A stretch of 19,090 bases of DNA from Anaerolineaceae bacterium UBA700 (GTDB lineage: Bacteria; Chloroflexota; Anaerolineae; Anaerolineales; Anaerolineaceae), in contig DBMK01000319.1 in the NCBI GenBank assembly GCA_002298885.1, positions 1 to 19,090 on the forward strand, in the 5' to 3' direction. The stretch's first letter is position 1; every line of letters begins with the position of its first letter. The notes under the pieces were generated by a model. That model did no database searches, was not told the DNA's origin, and saw nothing but the letters and a program-made list of their open reading frames with translations. This document shows, in pieces, positions 1 through 6,849 of the stretch. The translations under genes were made by a program, and so were the position numbers.

Positions 1-116
1 CCCCTCTCCTGGAGCGATAAAACATGCTCCAGGAGAGGGAGTGACGAAAAACTTTAATGGCCGCTCCACTCTCCTGATGGATTTTTCGTCAGGAGAGTGG
101 GCAGGGGGTGAGGCAT
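1..116. repeat. Double-hairpin palindromic repeat, copy 1 (left end cut by window)
   Basis: Two perfect hairpins stand side by side. Arm 2-15 pairs with 26-39 (14 bp, 10-nt loop), and arm 66-77 pairs with 89-100 (12 bp, 11-nt loop). The right hairpin is followed by GGGCAGGGGGTGAGG, nearly the same tail that ends the repeat at 12768-12906. A further 9-bp inverted repeat, GACGAAAAA (43-51) with TTTTTCGTC (82-90), could compete with the second hairpin. By analogy with the complete copy, the missing left terminus should begin with CCTCACCCCC just outside the window. I see no ORF in it. A non-autonomous MITE/REP-like element is the likeliest identity. Confidence 0.7.
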
Positions 117-171
117 GTTCTTGCACCAATGAGCCATTACGAAACTAATGATGCCTCCTACCATGCTAGAA

Positions 172-226
172 CCACTCCCCATTCTCCGTTCTCCATTCTC
201 TACTCTCGTCCCCTCCAAACCCCCTC
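172..226. other. Pyrimidine-rich tract upstream of the exosortase operon
   Basis: About 55 bases are almost entirely C and T on the + strand, with repeated ATTCTC/TTCTCC words (181-200). The tract ends immediately before the -35 box of the operon promoter. Its function is unknown. A second tract of similar composition lies at 15721-15800, upstream of the P450 gene. Homopurine/homopyrimidine stretches can adopt unusual DNA structure, but nothing here proves it. Confidence 0.5.
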
Positions 227-264
227 TTGACATTCCCCCCGATTCTCGCTATTGTATATATACA
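227..264 (+). promoter_or_regulatory. Promoter and palindromic operator of the padR-exosortase operon
   Basis: A perfect TTGACA (227-232) is followed after 17 bp by TATTGT (250-255), a 4/6 match to the -10 consensus. A perfect 12-bp palindrome, TGTATATATACA (253-264), overlaps the -10 element and the expected start site. PadR regulators bind AT-rich palindromes of the TGT-N-ACA type, and the first gene of the operon is a PadR homologue. Negative autoregulation of the whole operon is therefore the natural inference. A protein bound here would block RNA polymerase directly. Confidence 0.6.
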
Positions 265-292
265 TAAGTTTGTTAGGTATGGGGGCTGGTAT

Positions 293-682
293 ATGGCGCC
301 ACGCGACCAAATGCGCAAAGGCAGCACCGATTTCCTGATCCTCAGCTTGCTGAAGGATCGTCCCATGTACGGCTACGAGATCATCCAGCAGCTCGAACGG
401 CGCAGCGGCGGTTACTTCGAAATGAAAGAAGGCCTGCTCTACCCCGCCCTGCACCGCATGCAGCACAACGGCTGGCTGACCTCGGATTGGCGCAGTGTGG
501 ACGGCCGGCGGCGCAAATACTATGCTATCACCAAGGTAGGCGGGGAAATCCTCGGCGAACAGGCTGCCGAGTGGAAGACCTTCCTCGAACAGTTGTATGC
601 TCTGATGGGGGCAGATGGGTATGGAGACAGTAACAGTCGACCAGGTGCTGGGGCGTATCAGCCAGCAGCTTCACCTGAGTAA
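293..682 (+). CDS. PadR family transcriptional regulator
   Basis: This 129-aa protein is a small winged-helix regulator of the PadR family. The N-terminal region has the hallmark series ILSLLKDRPMYGYEI, then EGLLYPALHRM in the recognition-helix region, then GRRRKYYAIT in the wing. A short C-terminal helix would serve for dimerisation. The reading frame stays open back to 227, but TTG 227 is part of the -35 box. ATG 293 gives the usual N-terminus and has a G-rich stretch (280-284) upstream as a weak ribosome binding site. The gene leads a five-gene operon and overlaps the next gene by 68 nt. It probably represses its own promoter through the palindrome at 253-264. The family's known ligands are varied, and none can be read from this sequence. 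Confidence 0.9.
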   Translation: MAPRDQMRKGSTDFLILSLLKDRPMYGYEIIQQLERRSGGYFEMKEGLLYPALHRMQHNGWLTSDWRSVDGRRRKYYAITKVGGEILGEQAAEWKTFLEQLYALMGADGYGDSNSRPGAGAYQPAASPE

Positions 683-1109
683 AGAGACTGAAACCGAAGT
701 GCTGGCAGAAATTCGCACCCACCTGGAGGATGCGCTTGAAGACGCGGCCAACCGGGGTGAGGACGAGCAGGTCGCGCTGCTCACCGCCGCCGAAGAGTTC
801 GGCATCGAAGAAGCCAGCGCCGAGCTGCAGAAGATTCACGCCAGTTGGGATGGATTGAGTGCCATCATCGCCACCGCACTGCCCGTCCTCTTCGGCGTTA
901 TTTTACGTTGGATCGTCTTTGCGCCGGATGGTTCCATCTTGAATTGGCCCAAATTACTGATCCGGCCGGAATTTTATGTCCTGGCCATCGCGGCTCTCTT
1001 TATCCCATTGCATTATTTTCGGCGTTGGCGTTTTGCCCTGGTGTGTTGGGGGATTTTCTGGCTCATCACTGTCATCTTTGTCATTTTCCCAAGCATCAAC
1101 GATTGGTAA
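615..1109 (+). CDS. HAAS-like PadR-partner membrane protein
   Basis: This protein of up to 164 aa begins with a charged, helical, soluble segment (residues 1-78). It resembles the HAAS/DUF1700-type N-terminus that often follows PadR genes: QVLGRISQQLHL, then EVLAEIRTHLEDAL, then ALLTAAEEFG. Three hydrophobic helices follow at about 82-102, 119-134 and 139-158. It overlaps the end of padR by 68 nt, implying translational coupling. ATG 615 and ATG 621 are both possible starts. PadR/HAAS pairs are usually read as a membrane protein controlled by, or working with, the regulator. No enzymatic motif is visible. The link to exosortase function rests on operon position only. Confidence 0.75.
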   Translation: MGMETVTVDQVLGRISQQLHLSKETETEVLAEIRTHLEDALEDAANRGEDEQVALLTAAEEFGIEEASAELQKIHASWDGLSAIIATALPVLFGVILRWIVFAPDGSILNWPKLLIRPEFYVLAIAALFIPLHYFRRWRFALVCWGIFWLITVIFVIFPSINDW

Positions 1110-1123
1110 AAGAGGAGGAATCC

Positions 1124-1861
1124 ATGGCAGAAACGGTCACAGGCAAGTCCAAGGCAGTCAGGCAGTTCAGTCTTCAGGATTTTGCCATTATCGAAAGGAT
1201 TCTACGCAACCGCAAGGATTTCTTCAGGGAAATCCGGGAGGGGATTGAGCTGGGGGAGAAGATGAAAGCCATGCTCATTTCCAGCGTCTGTTTTTTTGCC
1301 CTGTATGGAGCCGTCATGGGTTCCAGCCACAGCCTGTGGCAGACGCTGAGCTCAGCGGTCAAGCTCCCGTTCCTATTCATAGCCACCCTGTGCGTGTGCG
1401 TGCCGAGTCTCTATTTCTTCAGCCTGCTGTTTGGCTCGAACCAGAGCCTCAGCCAGAACCTTGCCGTCATCCTTTGTGCTTATACGGTTACGGCTGTCCT
1501 CCTGCTCAGCTCTGCCCCAATCACGCTTTTCTTCATCCTCACGATCAGCCAGTACCAGTTTTTTAAGCTGCTCAACGTCGCCATTTTCGCTATCGCGGGG
1601 CTGATGGGGATCGTGTTCCTCTACCAGGGGATGAAAGTGGTCTCTGGCGCCGAGCTTGAGGGGTCAACCACGCGCAAATGGGTGCTGTTCTTTTGGATGT
1701 TCGTCTACGCCTTCGTGGGCAGCCAGATGGCCTGGACCATCCGGCCCTTCATCGGGGCGCCGAACTCTCCCTTCGAGCTGTTCCGCCAGCTCGGCGGTAA
1801 TTTTTACTCCGACGTCTTCCGCAGCCTGGGCGAATTCCTGGGATACCTGATCGTTCGTTAA
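1124..1861 (+). CDS. Five-TM YIP1-like membrane protein of the exosortase operon
   Basis: This 245-aa protein has a basic, helical cytoplasmic N-terminus (1-47). About five membrane segments follow, near 48-65, 82-103, 111-140, 150-170 and 186-203. Conserved-looking motifs are SAVKLPFLF (78-86), a CxxxPS pair (90-95) and the C-terminal WTIRPFIGAP (204-213). I associate these with a YIP1-like family, sometimes labelled 'actin-binding WH2 domain-containing protein' in databases, a label the sequence does not support. The frame is open upstream to 845, but ATG 1124 has a strong AGGAGGAA site (1113-1120) and lies 14 nt after the previous gene. The next gene, an exosortase, starts 25 nt downstream. 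A membrane accessory to sorting is plausible but unproven. Confidence 0.75.
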   Translation: MAETVTGKSKAVRQFSLQDFAIIERILRNRKDFFREIREGIELGEKMKAMLISSVCFFALYGAVMGSSHSLWQTLSSAVKLPFLFIATLCVCVPSLYFFSLLFGSNQSLSQNLAVILCAYTVTAVLLLSSAPITLFFILTISQYQFFKLLNVAIFAIAGLMGIVFLYQGMKVVSGAELEGSTTRKWVLFFWMFVYAFVGSQMAWTIRPFIGAPNSPFELFRQLGGNFYSDVFRSLGEFLGYLIVR

Positions 1862-1886
1862 GGAAATGTGAGGCATGTAGAGGACC

Positions 1887-3398
1887 ATGCGCCAACCTGG
1901 TAGACTGACTGCCTATTCTTTTAACCTGGCGCTGCTGGCTCTTTGGCTCTGGCTCTACGCACCTGTTTTTCAATACCTGGCCATCCTGTTCACCCGGGAG
2001 GAATTCCGCACCAACCAGATTGTTATGTTGGGCGTGGCCGGCCTGCTGGTGTTCCAGGCGCGTAAGGCCCATTTCCACTTCCAGGTGCAGGCTGCGCCGG
2101 TGCTGTTCATCCCCGGTCTGGCCCTGGCGCTGGGGGCGTCGCTGGCCTATCTGCTGGTCGAGCGCTTCCTGAATATCAACACCCTCTCGGCATTCCTGTT
2201 CGGCCTGGCCAGCTACGGCCTGCTGGGTCTGTGGCTTGCCCCCGAGCGCTGGCGCCAGGGGTTCCCAGCGATGCTGCTGGTGGTGGGCGTGCTGCCCTTC
2301 GGCGAGCACCTGGAAACGTTCGTGGGCTACCCGCTGCGTACCTTCACCGCCGGGCTGGTGCGGGATGGGCTGGCGGCGCTCGGTTTCCATTCCCTTGGGG
2401 CGGATACCATTCTGGTTTTCGAGAGCGGCATCTCGCAGGTGGATATCCCCTGCAGCGGGGTGAAAAGCTTGTGGACCGGGGTCATGTTCCTGCTCGCCGC
2501 CACGTGGATCGAGAACCGCCGGCTGAACCTGCGCTGGCTGCTGGTGGCAGCCGCCACCGGAGTGCTGCTGTTCGCCGCTAATTTAATGAGAGTGGCCGTG
2601 CTGGCCCTGGTGGGGCCGGCGCTGGGTTGGACCTGGCTTGCCGAGATGCTGCACGTACCGCTGGGTGTGCTGGGCTTTGTGGGGGTATGCGCCGCGGCCG
2701 TCTTCATGCTGCACCGCCTGCCGTCCCGGCCTGTAATCGAATCCGTTGGAGCGTACGCAGTCCGCCCGAGGCCGGCCTGGCTGGCACCGGCGCTGGCGCT
2801 GGGCGTGCTGCTGTTTACGCTGGCCTATTCACCCCGCCCGGCTGCCCAGGCCGCAAGTGCCGCCCCGGACTGGATCTTTGCCGCCGGCCTTGAATTGGCG
2901 CCGGCTCCGCTTTCGGCCCAGGGCCTGGAGTGGGTCCGCCAGGCGGGGGCCGAGACCACCTCCCGCTATACCTTCCAATGGCAGAACGCATCCGGCGGGG
3001 AGCCCGTGAGCGGCGCATTAATGCTGCTTACCAGCCGCACCTGGCGCGGGCAGCACCCACCGGAGCGCTGCTTCGAGGTGTTTGGCTTGAGTATCGACAC
3101 ATCTTACACTTACCTGATCGCGCCGCAATTTCCTTTGCGCTACCTGGCGCTTAGCAGGCCCGACTTTTCCGGCGCTTCGCGGGCCTCGGCCGCCTACTGG
3201 CTGCAGTCGGCCGGCCAAACCACCGAGGATTTTGGCCGGCGTATTTGGGCGGACCTGGGGACGGAACGGGGGACCTGGGTGCTGGTGACTGTTTTGTTCG
3301 ACCGGCAGTACGATCCGGGCCTGCCGGAGATGGCCGGGCTGTTCGCCGCGCTCCACGACGGGGTGGCGCGCAGCCTGGCGAAGGGAGGACTGCCATGA
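1887..3398 (+). CDS. Exosortase with fused EpsI-like C-terminal domain (XrtO-like)
   Basis: This 503-aa polytopic protein belongs to the exosortase/archaeosortase superfamily, membrane cysteine transpeptidase-like enzymes that cut C-terminal PEP-CTERM tails. All three catalytic residues are visible: Cys189 in IPCSGVKSLWTG, Arg235 in NLMRVAVLA and His256 in MLHVPLGVLGF. The first 276 or so residues form about eight membrane helices. Another helix near 298-314 leads to an extracytoplasmic domain of about 180 residues. That domain holds HPPERCFEVFGLSID (390-404), the signature of the EpsI/DUF3485 domain. The start at 1887 follows a GAGGA site. The stop overlaps the ATG of the substrate gene by 4 nt (ATGA, 3395-3398), so enzyme and substrate are translationally coupled. 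The architecture and partner fit my recollection of exosortase O systems. The exact subtype needs a model search. Confidence 0.9.
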   Translation: MRQPGRLTAYSFNLALLALWLWLYAPVFQYLAILFTREEFRTNQIVMLGVAGLLVFQARKAHFHFQVQAAPVLFIPGLALALGASLAYLLVERFLNINTLSAFLFGLASYGLLGLWLAPERWRQGFPAMLLVVGVLPFGEHLETFVGYPLRTFTAGLVRDGLAALGFHSLGADTILVFESGISQVDIPCSGVKSLWTGVMFLLAATWIENRRLNLRWLLVAAATGVLLFAANLMRVAVLALVGPALGWTWLAEMLHVPLGVLGFVGVCAAAVFMLHRLPSRPVIESVGAYAVRPRPAWLAPALALGVLLFTLAYSPRPAAQAASAAPDWIFAAGLELAPAPLSAQGLEWVRQAGAETTSRYTFQWQNASGGEPVSGALMLLTSRTWRGQHPPERCFEVFGLSIDTSYTYLIAPQFPLRYLALSRPDFSGASRASAAYWLQSAGQTTEDFGRRIWADLGTERGTWVLVTVLFDRQYDPGLPEMAGLFAALHDGVARSLAKGGLP

Positions 3399-6235
3399 AT
3401 GCTCAATCTTATCCAGTTGTGCCTGTCAGCCACGGGCGAGAATTTTGGGCCAGCGGCCTGTTCTGGACCTGGAATGTCATCTTCGTGGCGTTCATGTTGT
3501 TTGGTTTTGCCCCGGCGATACTTCCGCGGATGATCCAGAGCGTCAATGCCGGGGTCACGCCGGCAATCTACGTGGTATTCTGCCTGGTCTTGACGGTGAT
3601 CCCGGTGGCGGCGGTGATCAGCGGGGCGCTCTTCCTGCGCAAGAACCCCGGCCGCTTGTTTGCCCTGGGCTACGTGGTTGAGTGGCCGCTGCTACTCATC
3701 CTGCTCTTCCGCTTTTTCCTCATCCGCGAAGGCAATCCGGCGATCACGGTGCTGCTGGTGTGGCTGGCGCTGGCCGAGGCCGTCTTCCTCTGGCACCTGT
3801 TCGATCGCAAGATCGACGAGCGGCCCGTTTTTTGGCAGTCCTTGCGCCTGGCCGGGTTGAGCCTGCTCTTTCTAGGCACGCTGTACGCTGCCGCCTGGCT
3901 GGCATTCTACGTTCCACCGGTAGCGTACTTTCTCGGCCAAATTGTCACCGAGTTTTTCCGCAATTTCGGTGAGATTCTGCGCGGCGTCCAAGGGGGGCAG
4001 TGGTACGAGCTGCCTGCGGTTATCCTGGGAGTCATCCTGCTGGTTTTTTCTGCCTCCCTCATCGTAGTGATGCCCGTGGTGGCGCCCATCCTGGCAGGCA
4101 GGGCCTGGCTGCACAGCCTGCGCAGCAGCCGCATACTGAGTGGTTGGCCGGGCGCGCTGGCGGGCATGCTGCTGCCAGTGGCCCTGGTGCTGGTTATCCT
4201 TGGAGTGAGCATGGCCCAGCCGCAACAGCAGGCTTTCAAACTGCTCGAGACTGCGCCGGCAACCCTGCAGCAAGCCCAGGGGCTGCTGCAGGACGAGGAG
4301 CAGTTGCGCGCCGGCCTGGTGAATGCCTACCTGGGACCTTACCGCTATATCAGCAGCGTGGGGGAGGTGCGCCACATCAGCGACCTTTACCAGTACACTC
4401 TGAATTTTTCCAAACCGGTTGCCCAAAGCTTCGAGCAGGCATACGAGGTCGTCATCCGGCCTCTGTTGTACGAGCCTGTACACCCGCCGGCGGCCGATTC
4501 CATGGACAACACCGTCTTTACCAAAGAGTCGCAGGAGGCCGCTGCCCTGTACCAGCGCTTCTTTGACCAGCCCATCTCCCAGGGTGAGCGCCAGACGGTG
4601 GTGGACGCGGTGCGCTCCACCTATGACGGCGCGCAGGCCGAAGTGGCCTGGCAGGCCGTTGACGACCGCGAGGTTCATATGAACCGCCAGGAAATCGATC
4701 TCAGCGAGCATGGCGATTGGGCCGAGGTGCAGATCCATGAGGTCTATGTAAATAAAACCGGCCAGCGCCAGGAGGTGGTGTATTACTTCAACCTGCCCGA
4801 GTCGGCCGTGGTGACCGGCTTGTGGCTGGGGAACAATCCAGACCGCAGCAAGGCATTTGCCTACCAGGTGACGCCGCGCGGTGCGGCCCAGGCGCTGTAT
4901 CGCAACGAACTCGTCATCAACCGTGACCCGGCGCTGGTCGAGCAGATCGGTCCGCGCCAGTACCGCCTGCGCGCCTTCCCGGTGGAGGCCAGGGCGTGGG
5001 ACGAAAAATTACAGCAATTGGTATACGGTCCGGAGCTGCACCTGTGGCTGGCCTACCGCACTGTGGCCGCGGCAGACGGCACCTGGCCTCTGCCCCAACT
5101 GGCCGACAAGCGCAATGTTTATTGGGATGCGCAGACCGTCCGCCTGGTAAATGGAAAATCCGTGCCGGCAGGCAGCGAGTCCGCCTGGCTGCCTGCCGCG
5201 CTGCCTGCCTCGCAGCGCTCGGCGCCCACGGCCCACCGTGTGGATTTCCCGAGCGGGGAAAGTGTGCTGGTCCGCCCGGCGGCTGACATGAAAAAGGTGG
5301 ATTTACCCGCGGGACTGCGACTGGCGGTGGTGCTGGACCGCTCCTTCAGCATGCGCCAGCGCCGCGGTGACGTAATCCAGGCCCTGGCCAGCCTGCAGCA
5401 GGCGGCCGGAAGCGGGCCCGAGCCCGACCTCTACCTGACCTCTTCGAGCTTTCGCGGCGAAGACCCCCGTCGGGTCCACCTGACCGACTTCGACCCGGCC
5501 CAGGTGACGTATTTCGGCGGCCAGAATGCCGCCGAGTTGCTGGCCCAGTTTGAGCGCCTGCAAGAAGGCAAAGAGTACGACCTGATTGTGGTGCTGACGG
5601 ATGCTTCCGGCTACGAACAAAGCGATTCCAAGACGGCGCTGGCGGTACCCGAAGCCCCGGTATGGATTGTACACCTGGGCGGTTTCCCGCTTGGATACGA
5701 TGATCCCACCCTGCAGGCTATCCAGGCCAGCGGGGGCGGGCTGGCAGCCACGGTGGAGGAAGCTCTGGTCCGTTACGCCGCGGCCCGCGAGGCACCGGGC
5801 AGGCTGGATGTGGTGGATGGCTATACCTGGCAAACTCTGCCCACCGCCGAAGCTGGCGCCGTTTCGGCGGCGGCCGCCGACGAAAGCGGGTTCGCCGCCC
5901 TGGCGGCCCGCCGGGTGATCCTGTCTCAAATGGCCCAGAACCGCGGCAAGCTCGACCAACTGCCCATCCTCGACCAGCTCAACCAGTTGGCGGTCGAACA
6001 GGGCATCGTCACCCCGTATTCCTCGATGCTGGTGCTGGTCAACCAGCGCCAACAGACATTGCTCGACCGGTTGGCCTCGGCCGACGACCGCTACCAGCGC
6101 GAGAGCGAAAATGTGTCCGATACGGCCCCGGCCAGTGCCCTGGCCATGACCGGGGTCCCCGAGCCCGAAGAGTGGCTGCTGCTGGCCCTGGCCACGCTTC
6201 TTGTGGCCTATGTCCTCTGGAAGAGGCGTACCTAG
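3395..6235 (+). CDS. Polytopic VIT/VWA protein with C-terminal PEP-CTERM signal (exosortase substrate)
   Basis: This 946-aa protein starts with about seven to eight membrane helices (roughly 22-46, 55-81, 92-110, 116-135, 153-180, 206-233 and 253-274). A helical linker (275-425) follows, then a VIT-like domain (about 430-560) and a VWA domain (about 640-790). The VWA domain has a complete MIDAS start, DRSFS (648-652), and a second acidic site at TDAS (736-739). GIVTPYSSMLVLV (870-882) is the motif that usually closes VIT/VWA proteins. The last 25 residues are a textbook PEP-CTERM tail: PEPEEW (922-927), a hydrophobic helix, then KRRT. It matches the layout of the PEP-CTERM integral membrane protein family (TIGR02921, from memory). 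ATG 3395 is chosen over the open frame back to 3245 because of the AGGGAGGA site and the 4-nt overlap with the exosortase gene. Confidence 0.9.
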   Translation: MNAQSYPVVPVSHGREFWASGLFWTWNVIFVAFMLFGFAPAILPRMIQSVNAGVTPAIYVVFCLVLTVIPVAAVISGALFLRKNPGRLFALGYVVEWPLLLILLFRFFLIREGNPAITVLLVWLALAEAVFLWHLFDRKIDERPVFWQSLRLAGLSLLFLGTLYAAAWLAFYVPPVAYFLGQIVTEFFRNFGEILRGVQGGQWYELPAVILGVILLVFSASLIVVMPVVAPILAGRAWLHSLRSSRILSGWPGALAGMLLPVALVLVILGVSMAQPQQQAFKLLETAPATLQQAQGLLQDEEQLRAGLVNAYLGPYRYISSVGEVRHISDLYQYTLNFSKPVAQSFEQAYEVVIRPLLYEPVHPPAADSMDNTVFTKESQEAAALYQRFFDQPISQGERQTVVDAVRSTYDGAQAEVAWQAVDDREVHMNRQEIDLSEHGDWAEVQIHEVYVNKTGQRQEVVYYFNLPESAVVTGLWLGNNPDRSKAFAYQVTPRGAAQALYRNELVINRDPALVEQIGPRQYRLRAFPVEARAWDEKLQQLVYGPELHLWLAYRTVAAADGTWPLPQLADKRNVYWDAQTVRLVNGKSVPAGSESAWLPAALPASQRSAPTAHRVDFPSGESVLVRPAADMKKVDLPAGLRLAVVLDRSFSMRQRRGDVIQALASLQQAAGSGPEPDLYLTSSSFRGEDPRRVHLTDFDPAQVTYFGGQNAAELLAQFERLQEGKEYDLIVVLTDASGYEQSDSKTALAVPEAPVWIVHLGGFPLGYDDPTLQAIQASGGGLAATVEEALVRYAAAREAPGRLDVVDGYTWQTLPTAEAGAVSAAAADESGFAALAARRVILSQMAQNRGKLDQLPILDQLNQLAVEQGIVTPYSSMLVLVNQRQQTLLDRLASADDRYQRESENVSDTAPASALAMTGVPEPEEWLLLALATLLVAYVLWKRRT

Positions 6236-6247
6236 ATTTAATAAAAT

Positions 6248-6296
6248 TTTTTTTGTGGTTTTTTGCCCACGAAATGGGCAAAAAACCACAAAAAAA
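6248..6296. terminator. Bidirectional terminator between convergent genes
   Basis: Arm 6248-6269 and arm 6275-6296 form a perfect 22-bp stem around the 5-nt loop CGAAA. The base of the stem is a run of T on the left and A on the right, so transcripts from either side end in a hairpin followed by U residues. It closes the exosortase operon (stop 6233-6235) and the minus-strand hypothetical gene (stop 6298-6300) at once. Confidence 0.9.
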
Positions 6297-6297
6297 C

Positions 6298-6774
6298 CTA
6301 TTCTATCTTGCGCACCATCATCTCCCAGGCCAGACCGTGGCCGTTGAGGATGATGATGCTGAGCAGGAAGGCTTCCACCTGGATGGGGGTGAGACCCAGC
6401 GGCGCGGCCAGCTCGGGCAGTACGCCCAGCAGCAGCACCAGGGCATACAGTACGATAACGATCCAGCGGCTGCGAGCGAAGAGGCCGGTCTGGCCCGCGT
6501 TGCGCAGGCGGTTAACCAGGCGGATGGTGAAATAAATGCCCGATAGGGCGGCGATAGCAAAGATGGTGCGCCAGACCAGCTTGTTTTCGCCGCCGATCTG
6601 CGCCCCCAGCGCCATGGTCCCCGGGATAAGAAATGAGGCGTACACCCCGCCTGCCAGGCTGGTCATGGCCGGGTCTTTCAGCCATTCCTTGTGCCCTTCG
6701 ACCACCGTCCACCACAGGCCGGCTAGGGCAAAGCAAATTCCGGACATGATCTCATAAAAAGCATCCACGTTCAT
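6298..6774 (-). CDS. Hypothetical five-TM membrane protein
   Basis: This 158-aa protein matches no family I recognise. It has about five hydrophobic helices, near 8-25, 39-59, 67-86, 103-120 and 132-150. Short basic loops such as RLVNRLRNAG (85-94) and FARSR (99-103) suggest the cytoplasmic side. Polar residues inside helices include E26, H28, N144 and H146. The frame is open 18 codons further upstream into the hairpin at 6805-6841. ATG 6774 is preferred because GGGAGG sits just upstream of it on the minus strand. It lies 75 nt downstream of the dipeptidase gene, with a strong terminator between. It therefore needs readthrough or a promoter of its own, and I see no clear one. Confidence 0.65.
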   Translation of the reverse strand: MNVDAFYEIMSGICFALAGLWWTVVEGHKEWLKDPAMTSLAGGVYASFLIPGTMALGAQIGGENKLVWRTIFAIAALSGIYFTIRLVNRLRNAGQTGLFARSRWIVIVLYALVLLLGVLPELAAPLGLTPIQVEAFLLSIIILNGHGLAWEMMVRKIE

Positions 6775-6800
6775 ATTGGCCTCCCTGGATAATCCAATTA

Positions 6801-6841
6801 AAAAGGTTGTTTTATGGATGCGCAGCATCCATAAAACAACC
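6801..6841 (-). terminator. Terminator downstream of the dipeptidase gene
   Basis: A perfect 17-bp stem (6805-6821 with 6825-6841) closes on a GCA loop. On the minus strand it is followed by a CTTTTTAATT-type U tract (6804 downward). It begins 9 nt after the dipeptidase stop codon. Because the hypothetical gene lies immediately beyond, it may act as a partial terminator within a transcription unit. Confidence 0.85.
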
Positions 6842-6849
6842 CAATATAA

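Noticed and set aside
1..116. CRISPR-like repeats
   Set aside because: There are only two hairpins with different stems and no regularly spaced identical direct repeats.
227..292. Upstream extension of padR to TTG 227
   Set aside because: The TTG is part of a perfect TTGACA -35 box, and the added 22 residues do not fit the PadR N-terminus. ATG 293 does.
845..1123. Upstream extension of the YIP1-like gene
   Set aside because: It runs through the HAAS-like gene in another frame, and a strong AGGAGGAA site marks ATG 1124.
3245..3394. Upstream extension of the VIT/VWA gene
   Set aside because: It overlaps the exosortase coding sequence. The ATGA overlap and AGGGAGGA site support ATG 3395.
5303..6289. 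Long minus-strand open frame opposite the VIT/VWA gene
   Set aside because: It lies fully antisense to a well-supported gene, is rich in Q, G, R and H as GC-rich shadows are, and has no recognisable domain.
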